From Novosphingobium umbonatum (GTDB lineage: Bacteria > Pseudomonadota > Alphaproteobacteria > Sphingomonadales > Sphingomonadaceae), in assembly GCF_004005905.1 (NCBI RefSeq), contig NZ_SACO01000006.1:62001-126000 (forward strand): a stretch of 64,000 bases of DNA. The letters are read 5' to 3'. Below are positions 25,334-33,507 of this stretch, one piece after another (positions within the stretch are counted from its first letter, which is position 1; each line of letters starts with the position of its first letter). Position numbers and translations under genes: made by a program. The notes below the pieces were generated by a model, which was not told the origin of the DNA, ran no database searches, and was given only the letters and a program-made list of their open reading frames with translations.

Positions 25334-27916
25334 ATGGTTGCCTTTCCCCCACCCCGCCCACAGGCACTTGCCTCTTTGCGTTCCGGCCTGCGGGATGAAA
25401 GCGTGGTCAAGGCCGTGCTGGGCCCGACCAACACCGGCAAGACCCATCTGGCCATCGAAAGGCTCTGCGCCCATTCCTCCGGCGCGATTGGCTTTCCGCT
25501 GCGGCTGCTAGCGCGGGAAGTTTACGAAAAAGTCTGCGCGATCAAGGGCCGCGAGCGGGTAGCCCTGATCACGGGCGAGGAAAGAATCGAGCCGGAGGGC
25601 GCGCGTTGGCTGCTTTGCACGGTGGAGGCAATGCCCGTGCGTGGCGGTAGCCAGAGCGGGGCCAGCGCCCGTTACAAGGATCTGGCCTTTGTCGGGCTGG
25701 ACGAAGTGCAATTGTCCGGCGACCGCGAACGCGGCCATATTTTCACCGATCGCTTGCTGCATGCGCGCGGGCGTGAGGAAACCATGATCCTGGGCTCCAG
25801 CGTGATCGAGCCTTTGGTACGCAAGCTGGTGCCCGAGGCGGAAATCGTCACCCGCCCGCGCTTTTCCACGCTGACTCACACTGGCGCGAAGAAGCTGTCG
25901 CGCGTGCCGCCACGCAGCGCCATCGTCGCCTTTTCCGCCGAGCAGGTTTACGCCGTGGCCGAAATGCTGCGCCGGTTTCGCGGCGGGGCGGCGGTGGTGA
26001 TGGGCGCGCTCAGCCCCGAAACCCGCAACAAGCAGGTCGAGCTCTATCAATCGGGCGAAGTGGATTATCTGGTGGCCACCGATGCGATTGGCATGGGACT
26101 CAATCTGGATATCACCCATGTCGCCTTTGCCGGCCTGTCCAAATATGATGGCCAGCGCCAGCGCCGCCTGCTGCCCACCGAAATGGCGCAGATTGCCGGG
26201 CGCGCGGGGCGGCATCACAAGGATGGCAGTTTCGGCACTTTAGCCGGAACCGGTGGGCATGATGCGGAATTTGATGATGAAGAAATCTTCGCTATCGAGG
26301 AACATCGCTTTGCCCCGCTGACCAAATTGTTCTGGCGCGAATCCGATCTGCGCTTTGATTCGATCAACACGCTGATCGACAGTCTGGAACGCCCCCCCGC
26401 CCATCCCGAATTGATCGCCGCGCCCGAAGCGATTGATATGGCGGTGCTCAAACGTCTGGCCGAGGATGACTCCATTCGCGGGCAGGTGCGCGGCGCGGCC
26501 ATGGTGCAGAGATTCTGGAACGTCTGCTCGCTGCCCGATTTCCGCCAGCAGGGGGCCGACACCCATTCGCGCTTTGTTGCCCGCCTGTGGGAAGAATTGC
26601 GCCATGGGCCTTTGTCCAGCGACACCGCGCCCCGCGCCATCGCCCAACTGGACAACACCAGCGGCGATATAGACACGTTGCAGGGTCGCATTTCGGCTGT
26701 GCGCAGCTGGTCCTATATTTGCCAGCGACCCGATTGGGTGCTGGCCCGCGATGAAATGGCCGCCCGCGCAAGGCAGGTGGAACAGCGCCTGTCCGATGCC
26801 CTCCACGCCCGCCTGACCGAACGCTTCGTCAACCGGCGCACGGCGGTGCTGATGCGGCGGCTTGGCGGCGATGCTGGCCTGCTCTCGGTGAAGATGGAGG
26901 GCGATACGGTGCTGGTCGAAGGCGAGCCGATTGGCGAGCTGACCGCTTTCCGTTTTCGGGTCGACCCCAAGGCGCGGCATGATGATGCCCGCATGTTGCA
27001 AGCCGCAGCCGAGAAACACCTCTCCGCCTTGTTGCAGCAAAGGGCTGAAGAACTGGCCAAGGCCCTGAGCGACGGCGCGGATGACGTGACTCTGGCCAAG
27101 GGCGCTGTGGTGTGGCGGGGGCAGGAAATCGCAAGGCTGCGTCAGGGGCGCAGTATGCTGGCGCCCAGCTTGCAGGCCACGCCCGCGCTGGACCGCGTGG
27201 CAGCTGCTGCACGGGAAGGCTTGCTGGAGGCTTTGACCGCTTGGCTGGCCCAAAGATGGAAGCCCTTGGCCCCCTTGGTCAAGCTGGAGGCGGCCTGCAG
27301 CGCGCCCGAGCATGGGCCTGAACTGCGCGCCTTGTTGATCAAACTGGTCGATGGCGGCGGGATGCTGGCCCGTGCGGAATCGGGGCTTGACCAATTGACC
27401 CAGCCCCAGAAGGCCGGCCTGCGCCGTCTGGGCGTGAAAGTGGGGGCGCTGGATCTGTTCCACCCCGCCATGCTCAAGGCGCGGCCCTTGGTCCTCTGGC
27501 TGGAGGCGCGCGGCATGGATGGGCTGATCGCCGAGCCCATGGCGCCGGTTATCGCCATCACCGGCAAGACCACCCCCTTGGGCTATCGCCGGTTTGGCGC
27601 GCAGGGCTTGCGTCTGGACCGCGCCGAACTGCTGCTGCGCGACGCTCACGCCTTGCGCATGGCGGCGGGCAAAAAGCCCTTTGCGCTTGATCCGTCGGTA
27701 GCCACGCGGATCGGCCTTTCGACCAAGGCCTATGCCCATTTGCTGCGGCAGGCCGGATTCCACCCGATCATGCCCCGCGCCTTGGCCCAGGGCTGCTTTG
27801 GCCCGCCCGCGCCGCTGGTCTGGCGCTGGCAACCTGTGCGCAGCGGGCAAACCTCCGCCACCGTCCCTCTCGATTCTGCCAGCCCCTTTGCCGCGCTGGC
27901 GGCTCTGGTGGCCTAA
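25334..27916 (+). CDS. SUV3-like superfamily 2 RNA/DNA helicase
   Basis: 860 residues. The N-terminal helicase core has motif I GPTNTGKTH, a DExx box written LDEVQLSGD, the SAT-like region, and motif VI QIAGRAGRHH; these match mitochondrial SUV3 and its alphaproteobacterial relatives (Mgs1/RH type). The rest is a long helical extension (residues ~420-860) without clear motifs. Probably an RNA-degradation or RNA-remodelling helicase in the cytosol. Start ATG 25334 is the first that leads straight into the conserved region. It is followed by S4 protein, fdxA and carD, a conserved alphaproteobacterial order. Confidence 0.9.
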   Translation: MVAFPPPRPQALASLRSGLRDESVVKAVLGPTNTGKTHLAIERLCAHSSGAIGFPLRLLAREVYEKVCAIKGRERVALITGEERIEPEGARWLLCTVEAMPVRGGSQSGASARYKDLAFVGLDEVQLSGDRERGHIFTDRLLHARGREETMILGSSVIEPLVRKLVPEAEIVTRPRFSTLTHTGAKKLSRVPPRSAIVAFSAEQVYAVAEMLRRFRGGAAVVMGALSPETRNKQVELYQSGEVDYLVATDAIGMGLNLDITHVAFAGLSKYDGQRQRRLLPTEMAQIAGRAGRHHKDGSFGTLAGTGGHDAEFDDEEIFAIEEHRFAPLTKLFWRESDLRFDSINTLIDSLERPPAHPELIAAPEAIDMAVLKRLAEDDSIRGQVRGAAMVQRFWNVCSLPDFRQQGADTHSRFVARLWEELRHGPLSSDTAPRAIAQLDNTSGDIDTLQGRISAVRSWSYICQRPDWVLARDEMAARARQVEQRLSDALHARLTERFVNRRTAVLMRRLGGDAGLLSVKMEGDTVLVEGEPIGELTAFRFRVDPKARHDDARMLQAAAEKHLSALLQQRAEELAKALSDGADDVTLAKGAVVWRGQEIARLRQGRSMLAPSLQATPALDRVAAAAREGLLEALTAWLAQRWKPLAPLVKLEAACSAPEHGPELRALLIKLVDGGGMLARAESGLDQLTQPQKAGLRRLGVKVGALDLFHPAMLKARPLVLWLEARGMDGLIAEPMAPVIAITGKTTPLGYRRFGAQGLRLDRAELLLRDAHALRMAAGKKPFALDPSVATRIGLSTKAYAHLLRQAGFHPIMPRALAQGCFGPPAPLVWRWQPVRSGQTSATVPLDSASPFAALAALVA

Positions 27917-27931
27917 AGGGCAAGGCGGGCG

Positions 27932-28246
27932 ATGCGGATCGACAAATTGCTCTGGTTCCTGCGCTTTACCAAGACCCGCAATCTGGCGCAGGAATGGGTC
28001 GCAGAAGGCCATATCCGCCGCAATGGCCAGCGTGTGGAGCGCTCTTCGCTCCATATTGGTGCGGGGGATATTCTGGTGCTGCCGCTGCGTCAGGGGGTGC
28101 AGGTGATACGCATTTTGGCGCTTCCTGCCCGCCGTGGACCGGCATCGGAAGCACAAAGCTGTTATCAGGTGCTTGACGAGACAGCCCCTTCCCCACTAGC
28201 AGCACTCCCGATGATTTCTGCAACGAAAGGGGATTTGCAGCCATGA
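27932..28246 (+). CDS. S4-domain RNA-binding protein (Hsp15-like)
   Basis: 104 residues with an N-terminal S4 domain: [43 protein letters not shown]. coli Hsp15 uses this fold to bind free 50S subunits carrying a stalled peptidyl-tRNA; a similar ribosome-rescue role is likely. The C-terminal ~35 residues are variable. It starts 15 bases after the helicase stop and its own stop overlaps the fdxA start in an ATGA, so the three genes are coupled. Confidence 0.9.
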   Translation: MRIDKLLWFLRFTKTRNLAQEWVAEGHIRRNGQRVERSSLHIGAGDILVLPLRQGVQVIRILALPARRGPASEAQSCYQVLDETAPSPLAALPMISATKGDLQP

Positions 28247-28581
28247 CCTATGTCGTTACCGATGCTTGCATCCGCTGCAAATACATGGACTGCGTGGAAG
28301 TGTGTCCGGTGGATTGCTTCTATGAAGGCGAGAACATGCTGGTAATCAACCCCAGCGAGTGCATCGACTGCGGCGTTTGTGAACCCGAATGCCCCGCCGA
28401 AGCGATCATGCCCGACACCGAAAGCGGCATTGAACAGTGGATGGAACTGAACGCCAAGTTCTCTGCCGAATGGCCCAACATCACCGCCAAGAAGGAAGCG
28501 CCTGCCGACGCTGACGAGATGAAGGGCGTTGAAGGCAAGTTCGAGAAGTTCTTCTCGGAAGCGCCGGGCGAAGGCGATTAA
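28243..28581 (+). CDS. fdxA: Seven-iron ferredoxin FdxA
   Basis: A 112-residue electron carrier with a [3Fe-4S] and a [4Fe-4S] cluster. The cysteine layout is [18 protein letters not shown] followed by [12 protein letters not shown], as in the alphaproteobacterial/azotobacter FdI type; the first cluster motif has the extended spacing. A Glu/Lys-rich C-terminal tail (residues ~75-112) follows. It is translationally coupled to the S4 protein and ends in a strong terminator. Confidence 0.96.
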   Translation: MTYVVTDACIRCKYMDCVEVCPVDCFYEGENMLVINPSECIDCGVCEPECPAEAIMPDTESGIEQWMELNAKFSAEWPNITAKKEAPADADEMKGVEGKFEKFFSEAPGEGD

Positions 28582-28651
28582 TTTTCCGGCTTTGTCGGCG
28601 GCCTTGAACAGGTAAGTCCGGCAACAGTACCGATCTGGGACAAAAAATGCA

Positions 28652-28702
28652 CCAGAGGCCGAGATTCGCGTGAATCGCGTTTCTCGCCTCTGGTATTTTT
28701 GT
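28652..28702 (+). terminator. Rho-independent terminator after fdxA
   Basis: CCAGAGGC-GAGA-CGCG and CGCG-TCTC-GCCTCTGG form an interrupted stem of about 16 pairs with loop TGAAT, followed by TATTTTTGTT. It ends the helicase-S4-fdxA unit, 70 bases after fdxA. Confidence 0.92.
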
Positions 28703-28710
28703 TACACCCA

Positions 28711-28721
28711 TGCTATATAAT
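28711..28721 (+). promoter_or_regulatory. Probable extended -10 promoter for carD
   Basis: TGCTATATAAT lies just after the fdxA terminator: TG-N-TATATA reads as an extended -10, overlapping a perfect TATAAT at 28716-28721. There is no good -35 at the standard distance. Transcription from here would give a leader of about 200 bases before carD. Confidence 0.55.
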
Positions 28722-28928
28722 CGGGCAGTCGATGCCGCTGCACGGGCGCAAACCTTGCGGCATCCTAAACCAAACCGGGTCGAACCCCCTGACCATGAAA
28801 GGCTTTGTTGCAGCGCAGGGTTGATGAAAGACATCACACCGGCGGGTTTAGACTCATCCCCGCTGTCTGTATGATGTCATCAATTTCCGCGCCACATTTC
28901 GCAGCAAGGCCGAGCGAAAGGACGATAG

Positions 28929-29462
28929 ATGACAGCCAAGGCGCACGCCTTCGATGTTGGAGATTACGTCGTTTATCCCAAGCACGGTGTTGGCCGGGTG
29001 ATTGAACTGCTGGAGCAGGAAATCGCCGGTATGAAGCTGGAACTCTATGTGCTGCGCTTTGAAAAAGAGCGTATGACGCTGCGCGTTCCGGTCAACAAGG
29101 TGGAAGCCATCGGCATGCGCAAGCTGTCTTCGGACAAGACTCTGCGCGAGGCGATGGACACGCTGAAAAGCAAGCCCAAGGTGAAGCGCACCATGTGGTC
29201 GCGCCGCGCGCAGGAATATGAAGCGAAGATCAATTCGGGCGATCTGGTATCGATTGCCGAAGTGACCCGCGACCTGTTCCGCGCCGACGATCAGCCTGAA
29301 CAGTCCTATTCCGAACGCCAGATCTTTGAAGCGGCCTCCAGCCGTCTGGCGCGCGAACTGGCTGCGATGGAAAAGACCGACGAACCTGCCGCGCTGAAGA
29401 AGATCCTCGCGATCCTCAACGAATATGCCCCCAAATATTACGAAGCCACGGCTACCGCCTAA
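28929..29462 (+). CDS. carD: CarD-family transcriptional regulator
   Basis: 177 residues. The N-terminal RNA-polymerase-interaction (Tudor-like) domain reads FDVGDYVVYPKHGVGRVIEL and LRVPVNKVEAIGMRKLSS; the C-terminal helical DNA-binding domain includes TMWSRRAQEYEAKINSGDLVSIAEVTRDLF and ends in a helix. Family members bind the polymerase beta subunit and stabilise open promoter complexes, chiefly at rRNA and other housekeeping promoters. GCGAAAGGA precedes ATG 28929. A terminator follows. Confidence 0.95.
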   Translation: MTAKAHAFDVGDYVVYPKHGVGRVIELLEQEIAGMKLELYVLRFEKERMTLRVPVNKVEAIGMRKLSSDKTLREAMDTLKSKPKVKRTMWSRRAQEYEAKINSGDLVSIAEVTRDLFRADDQPEQSYSERQIFEAASSRLARELAAMEKTDEPAALKKILAILNEYAPKYYEATATA

Positions 29463-29486
29463 AGCTTTGTAATAGAGCGCAGCAAG

Positions 29487-29518
29487 AGGGCCGTCCTTCG
29501 CAGGGCGGCCTTTTTGTT
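29487..29518 (+). terminator. Rho-independent terminator after carD
   Basis: GGGCCGTCCT-TCGC-AGGGCGGCCT followed by TTTTGTTT; 25 bases after the carD stop and ending just before the convergent threonylcarbamoyl synthase stop. Confidence 0.9.
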
Positions 29519-29524
29519 TGCCTG

Positions 29525-30475
29525 TTATACAGGTGCGGCGGCGCGGCGCAGGCGGTCGTTAATCGCCACACCCATGCCGCTTTCGGGAATCGGCGCGACC
29601 GCCACTTTGGGCAACGCCACATGGGCCGAGGCATGGAGCGCATCATAAAGCCGCGCAGCAGCCTCTGCGAGGTCGCCTGAGCGCGAAAGCTGGTAATCAG
29701 CCTCCACATCCCCAAAGCCAATGAAAAACTCATCAGCGGCCTTCTGAGCGGCATTGAGACGCACCGGCTTGCCTGGGGCATAATGGCTGGTCATCTGGCC
29801 GGGGGCCTCGATCTTCTCCCCGCTGGCCACAGAACCGCCCTGCCCCAGCACCGCCGCCAAATCTTCCTGCGTCACTGGCCCCGGACGCAGCACCTGCCAA
29901 CCGGAATCGCGCAGGGCCACGATGGTCGATTCAATCCCCGCCGGGCACGTGCCGCCATCGACAATCATCTCCACCCGCGCGCCCAGCGAGTCTGCCACAT
30001 GCGCAGCGCTGGTAGGGCTGACCCCGCCGCTGCGATTGGCCGAGGGCGCGGCCAAGGGCAGGCCCGAAGCCTGCAACACCGCGCGCATCACCGGATGGGC
30101 GGGGCAACGGATCGCCACCGTGGGCAGGCCCGCCGTCACCGCCGCCGCCAATTGCGCGTCATCACGCTTGGGCAGGACTATGGTCAAAGGCCCCGGCCAG
30201 AAAGCCTGCGCCAAGTCCCGCGCCCGATCATCCAGCAGGACAAGCGCTTCGGCCGCAGCCAAATCGGGGACATGCACGATCAGCGGGTTGAAGTCAGGCC
30301 GCCCCTTGGCGCGATAGATCGCCGCCACCGCCTCGGCCTGATCGGCGCGGGCGGCAAGGCCATAGACCGTCTCGGTCGGCAGCGCGACCAGTCCGCCTTG
30401 CTGCAGCCGCGATGCCGCTTCAGCGATAGCGCCAACATCTGTGCCCAAAATGCGAGGAAGCGAATTGTCTGTCAT
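29525..30475 (-). CDS. L-threonylcarbamoyladenylate synthase (Sua5/YwlC type)
   Basis: Makes threonylcarbamoyl-AMP from threonine, bicarbonate and ATP for the universal t6A37 tRNA modification. The 316-residue product is the long (Sua5) form: YrdC domain with LVALPTETVYGLAARAD, AIYRAKGRPDFNPLIVHV, WPGPLTIVLPK, AIRCPAHPVM and LAAPSANRSGG, then a linker with PGQMTSHYAPGKPV and a C-terminal Sua5 domain. ATG 30475 is preferred; further upstream the frame would overlap the divergent gene. Only 52 bases separate it from the divergent AAA protein. Confidence 0.94.
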   Translation of the reverse strand: MTDNSLPRILGTDVGAIAEAASRLQQGGLVALPTETVYGLAARADQAEAVAAIYRAKGRPDFNPLIVHVPDLAAAEALVLLDDRARDLAQAFWPGPLTIVLPKRDDAQLAAAVTAGLPTVAIRCPAHPVMRAVLQASGLPLAAPSANRSGGVSPTSAAHVADSLGARVEMIVDGGTCPAGIESTIVALRDSGWQVLRPGPVTQEDLAAVLGQGGSVASGEKIEAPGQMTSHYAPGKPVRLNAAQKAADEFFIGFGDVEADYQLSRSGDLAEAAARLYDALHASAHVALPKVAVAPIPESGMGVAINDRLRRAAAPV

Positions 30476-30527
30476 CCCGCTCTCGCTATAGCCGGACGCC
30501 GGTAATGCCAAGTAAAAGGAAGTGAAC

Positions 30528-31367
30528 ATGCTGCAAGCGGGCGATCCCCTGATCCCGATTCTGGCCCAAATCAGCGCGGCGCTGGACCGTCTGGCCCCGC
30601 CCCCGCCCTCGCCCGCCGACTGGCTACATCATGCCGCCTATGTGTGGGACGGCACAAGGGCGCGCGGCGTGGCCAAACTGGAAGCGCCCTCGCTGGACCT
30701 TTTGCAGGGCATTGCGCTGCAGAAAGAGGCGGTGGCGGGCAATGTGGCAAGATTGGCTGCCGGCCATGCCGCGCATGACATGCTGCTGTGGGGATCGCGC
30801 GGCATGGGCAAATCGGCGCTGGTGCGCGCCAGTGTCGTGGCCGCCGCCGCGCAGCATGATGGGGCGATTGCCTTGGTGCAGGTGGCGCCCGATGCTCTGT
30901 CCAGCCTGTCGGGCCTGTTCGCTCTGCTGGGCAAGGTGGATCGCCGCTTTCTGGTGTTCATCGACGATCTAGGCTTTGAGGAAGGCGATCTGTCCGGCCC
31001 CCGCGCCCTGCGCTCATGGCTGGAAGGCGGCGTAGAGGCGCGCCCTGCCAATGTGCGGCTTGCGGTCACCTCCAACCGCCGCGCGATTGTGGGCCGCAGC
31101 CTGAACGAGCAGGACGACCCGATCAACCCGCGCGATGTGGTGGATGACAAATTGGCGCTGGCCGATCGCTTTGGCCTGTCCATCGGCTTCCACGCCTGTT
31201 CGCAGGATGATTATCTGGCCATCATCCATGGATATGCCGCCGCGCTGGGGCTGAGCTTTGAAGAAGGCGACGCGCTGGAATGGAGCAAGCGCCGTGGCAG
31301 CCGATCGGGGCGCATCGCATGGCACTATGTCAACGAATTGGCGGGGCGTGCCGGTCGCCAGATATGA
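30528..31367 (+). CDS. DUF815-type AAA ATPase
   Basis: 279 residues with Walker A GSRGMGKS (around residue 89), Walker B FLVFIDDLGFEEGD, a SNRRAIVGRS block and an arginine-rich C-terminus (KRRGSRSGRIAWHYVNELAGR). It matches the DUF815 family of bacterial AAA proteins of unknown function. AAAAGGA lies seven bases before ATG 30528, better than the GTG two codons earlier. It is divergent from the tRNA modification gene and ends in a terminator shared with a convergent gene. Confidence 0.88.
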   Translation: MLQAGDPLIPILAQISAALDRLAPPPPSPADWLHHAAYVWDGTRARGVAKLEAPSLDLLQGIALQKEAVAGNVARLAAGHAAHDMLLWGSRGMGKSALVRASVVAAAAQHDGAIALVQVAPDALSSLSGLFALLGKVDRRFLVFIDDLGFEEGDLSGPRALRSWLEGGVEARPANVRLAVTSNRRAIVGRSLNEQDDPINPRDVVDDKLALADRFGLSIGFHACSQDDYLAIIHGYAAALGLSFEEGDALEWSKRRGSRSGRIAWHYVNELAGRAGRQI

Positions 31368-31373
31368 TACGAT

Positions 31374-31403
31374 AAGGGGCGGGATTTCACCCCCGCCCCT
31401 TTT
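31374..31403. terminator. Terminator between convergent AAA and dehydrogenase genes
   Basis: AAGGGGCGGG pairs with CCCGCCCCTT around a seven-base loop, followed by TT; possible in the plus direction, weaker in minus (AA only). Confidence 0.8.
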
Positions 31404-31408
31404 GCCGA

Positions 31409-32887
31409 TTATTGCTGGACCTTCTGGTCGTCCTTGAACTTCATGCGATATTGCAATTCGGGATCGCTGTTCAAATCGCGCTGCGGCGGCATATGGTCGG
31501 TCACCACCGGCTTGATCGCGGGCGAAGGCGCAGCCCCCGGCGCGATCACCCGCCAGATGATGCCCGCCGTATCGTCGGACACCAACAAGGCACCATCCTG
31601 CGCAAAGCTGACCCAAGTCGGGCGGCCATGCGTGTCACCCTGGCCATTGAGGAAGCCCGTCAGCACCTTTTGCGGCATGCCTTTGGGATTGCCATTGGCG
31701 TCAAAACGCACGAACACCACGTCATAGCCGGAGGCCGGCTTACGGTTCCACGAACCATGGCGCGCGATGAAGGCACCATTGGCATAGGCCTCACCCAAAC
31801 GCCCCCCGCCCTGCGCAAAGGCCAGACCCAGCGGCGCCACATGGGGCCCAAGCGCATATTCAGGGCGGCGCACATAATCGATCAGGAATTCGGGCATCTG
31901 GAACTGCGGCGTCTTATCATAGACGCGCGTATCCTCATTCTTGCCCCAATAGAACCACGGCCAGCCATAATGCGCGCCCACCGGCACATTGGTCAGATAA
32001 TCGGGCACCAGATCGGGGCCAAGCTGGTCACGCTCGTTCACCACCGTCCACAATTCGCCCGAGGACGGGTTCCACGCCATGCCATTGGCATTACGCAAGC
32101 CCATCGCATAGCGGCGCGCGCGCGAGGTGGCGATGTCGATCTCGTAAATCGAGGCGCGGCCTTCCTCCGCCTTGGGGCCATTCTCGCCGATGTTCGATGC
32201 CGAGCCAATCGCGACATAGAGCTTCTTGCCATCGGGGCTGATGAGCAGATTACGCATCCAGTGGTTGCCGCCAGCGGGCAGATCCATCAGCTTTTTGGGC
32301 GTGCCGGTCAGGCTGGTGGCACCGGGCTGGTAATCAAAGGCCAGCACCGCATCATGGTTGGCAATATACAGCTTGCCGTCGGCATAGGCCAGGCCCGAGG
32401 GCGAGGACAGGCCATCCTTAAACACAAAGCGTTCGGCCGCCTGCCCGCTGCCCTTGGCATCGCGCAACAGCGTAATGCGGTTGGCGCTGGGATCGCCTGC
32501 GCCCACGAAACCCATGAAAAGACGCATGAAAAAGCCGGTAACCCCGCCCGATTCCTGCGCAGGCGGCGCGCCGGTCTCCGCCACCAGCACATCGCCATTG
32601 GGCAGAGTCAGCATCGTGCGCGGATGCTTCAACCCCTCGGCAAAACGCGTAACCTGCAAGCCCTGCGCCGCCACAGGCGCCTCGCCCGCGGCCCAGCCCA
32701 CCGTCTTGGCCAGACCGACCGACGGAATGGTTTCAGGCTGGGGATCGACCAGACGGGGCTTGAGCCCCTCCATCTGTTCAACGGGGATTTCCGAAGGATT
32801 GCCATGGATGATCCAGCCAGCGGCACCGCCACCAACCAGAACCACAGCACCAAGGGCGAGAAGCGAATTGCGCAAAGTCGGGCTCAT
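31409..32887 (-). CDS. Sorbosone dehydrogenase-like PQQ-type beta-propeller protein, membrane-anchored
   Basis: 492 residues: an N-terminal membrane helix (SLLALGAVVLVGGGAAGWII) and a six-bladed propeller of the soluble glucose/sorbosone dehydrogenase type. Recognisable pieces are AEGLKHPRTMLTLPNGDVLVAETG, SPSGLAYADGKLYIANHD, NHWMRNLLISPDGKKLYVAIGS, GLRNANGMAWNPSSGELWTVVNERDQLG, and GSWNRKPASGYDVVFVRFD. These fit PQQ-dependent oxidation of a sugar or aldehyde in the periplasm; the true substrate and cofactor are inferred from family only. Start ATG 32887; the frame continues upstream through the methionine sulfoxide reductase gene and is not coding there. Confidence 0.88.
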   Translation of the reverse strand: MSPTLRNSLLALGAVVLVGGGAAGWIIHGNPSEIPVEQMEGLKPRLVDPQPETIPSVGLAKTVGWAAGEAPVAAQGLQVTRFAEGLKHPRTMLTLPNGDVLVAETGAPPAQESGGVTGFFMRLFMGFVGAGDPSANRITLLRDAKGSGQAAERFVFKDGLSSPSGLAYADGKLYIANHDAVLAFDYQPGATSLTGTPKKLMDLPAGGNHWMRNLLISPDGKKLYVAIGSASNIGENGPKAEEGRASIYEIDIATSRARRYAMGLRNANGMAWNPSSGELWTVVNERDQLGPDLVPDYLTNVPVGAHYGWPWFYWGKNEDTRVYDKTPQFQMPEFLIDYVRRPEYALGPHVAPLGLAFAQGGGRLGEAYANGAFIARHGSWNRKPASGYDVVFVRFDANGNPKGMPQKVLTGFLNGQGDTHGRPTWVSFAQDGALLVSDDTAGIIWRVIAPGAAPSPAIKPVVTDHMPPQRDLNSDPELQYRMKFKDDQKVQQ

Positions 32888-32968
32888 GGCCGCTGGGAAT
32901 AGAGTTTTGCGTGGGGGCAGACAAGCCGAAAGAATGGCCCTCTGGCGCTGCGGCCTGCGGTTGATTAC

Positions 32969-33466
32969 ATGGGCAGCATGTATGATTTTACCCCAAGGGC
33001 CGATGCGCCCAAATCCGAAATCTATCGTGATCTGAACGAGGCCGCCGCCGCGCTGGTGGCTGGCGAGGTTGATAGCGTGGCCAACATGGCCAATATCGCC
33101 GCGCTGATCTGGCAATTCCTGCCCGATCTCAACTGGGCGGGATTCTACCGCGTGGTCGAGGATGAACTGGTGCTTGGCCCCTTCATCGGCAAGCCTGCCT
33201 GCATCCGCATCCCCTTTGGCCGCGGCGTATGTGGAACCGCCGCGCAAAGCGGCGAGACGCAATTGGTGGCCGATGTCCACGCCTTCCCCGGCCATATCGC
33301 TTGCGATGCAGCCAGTGCTTCGGAGCTGGTCGTTCCGGTGATCGCCGAAGGGCGCGTGATCGCGGTGATCGATCTGGACAGCCCGACCAAGGGACGTTTC
33401 GATGCCGAGGATCAGGCGGGGATTGAAGCTCTGGCTGCGGCCATTATGGGCAGCATTCTGGGCTGA
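32969..33466 (+). CDS. Free methionine-(R)-sulfoxide reductase (GAF domain)
   Basis: 165 residues made of one GAF domain. The family blocks are ANIAALIWQFLPDLNWAGFYRV, LVLGPFIGKPACIRIPFGRGVCGTAA (with two of the redox cysteines), HIACDAASASELVVPVI (the third) and VIAVIDLDSP. It would reduce free Met-R-sulfoxide with thioredoxin. Two starts, 32969 and 32978, are both without clear ribosome sites. It is divergent from the sorbosone-type protein (81 bases apart). Confidence 0.92.
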   Translation: MGSMYDFTPRADAPKSEIYRDLNEAAAALVAGEVDSVANMANIAALIWQFLPDLNWAGFYRVVEDELVLGPFIGKPACIRIPFGRGVCGTAAQSGETQLVADVHAFPGHIACDAASASELVVPVIAEGRVIAVIDLDSPTKGRFDAEDQAGIEALAAAIMGSILG

Positions 33467-33470
33467 TAGC

Positions 33471-33505
33471 AAAAGCCCCCGAAGCTGCTCTTCGGGGGCT
33501 TTTTG
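33471..33505. terminator. Bidirectional terminator between fRMsr and parB
   Basis: AAAAGCCCCCGAAG, three-base loop region, CTTCGGGGGCTTTTTG: a perfect ~13-bp stem with A-run and T-run. Works for both fRMsr (+) and parB (-). Confidence 0.93.
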
Positions 33506-33507
33506 AT

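Larger units (their letters stand above)
28582..28928 (+). other. 347-base spacer: fdxA terminator, carD promoter and carD leader
   Basis: Besides the terminator and promoter, the leader holds two tiny open frames in tandem: 28795-28824 (nine codons, MKGFVAAQG) and 28824-28874 (sixteen codons, MKDITPAGLDSSPLSV), joined by TGATG. Neither has a strong ribosome site. They may be chance or a translational control element for carD. Confidence 0.45.

Noticed and set aside
29945..29950. GCACGTGC in the threonylcarbamoyl synthase gene as parS
   Set aside because: Only the six-base core matches; flanking bases differ.
31412..32902. 496-codon frame on the plus strand opposite the sorbosone dehydrogenase-like gene
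   Set aside because: Antisense shadow with His/Arg bias; the propeller gene on the minus strand has repeated family blocks.
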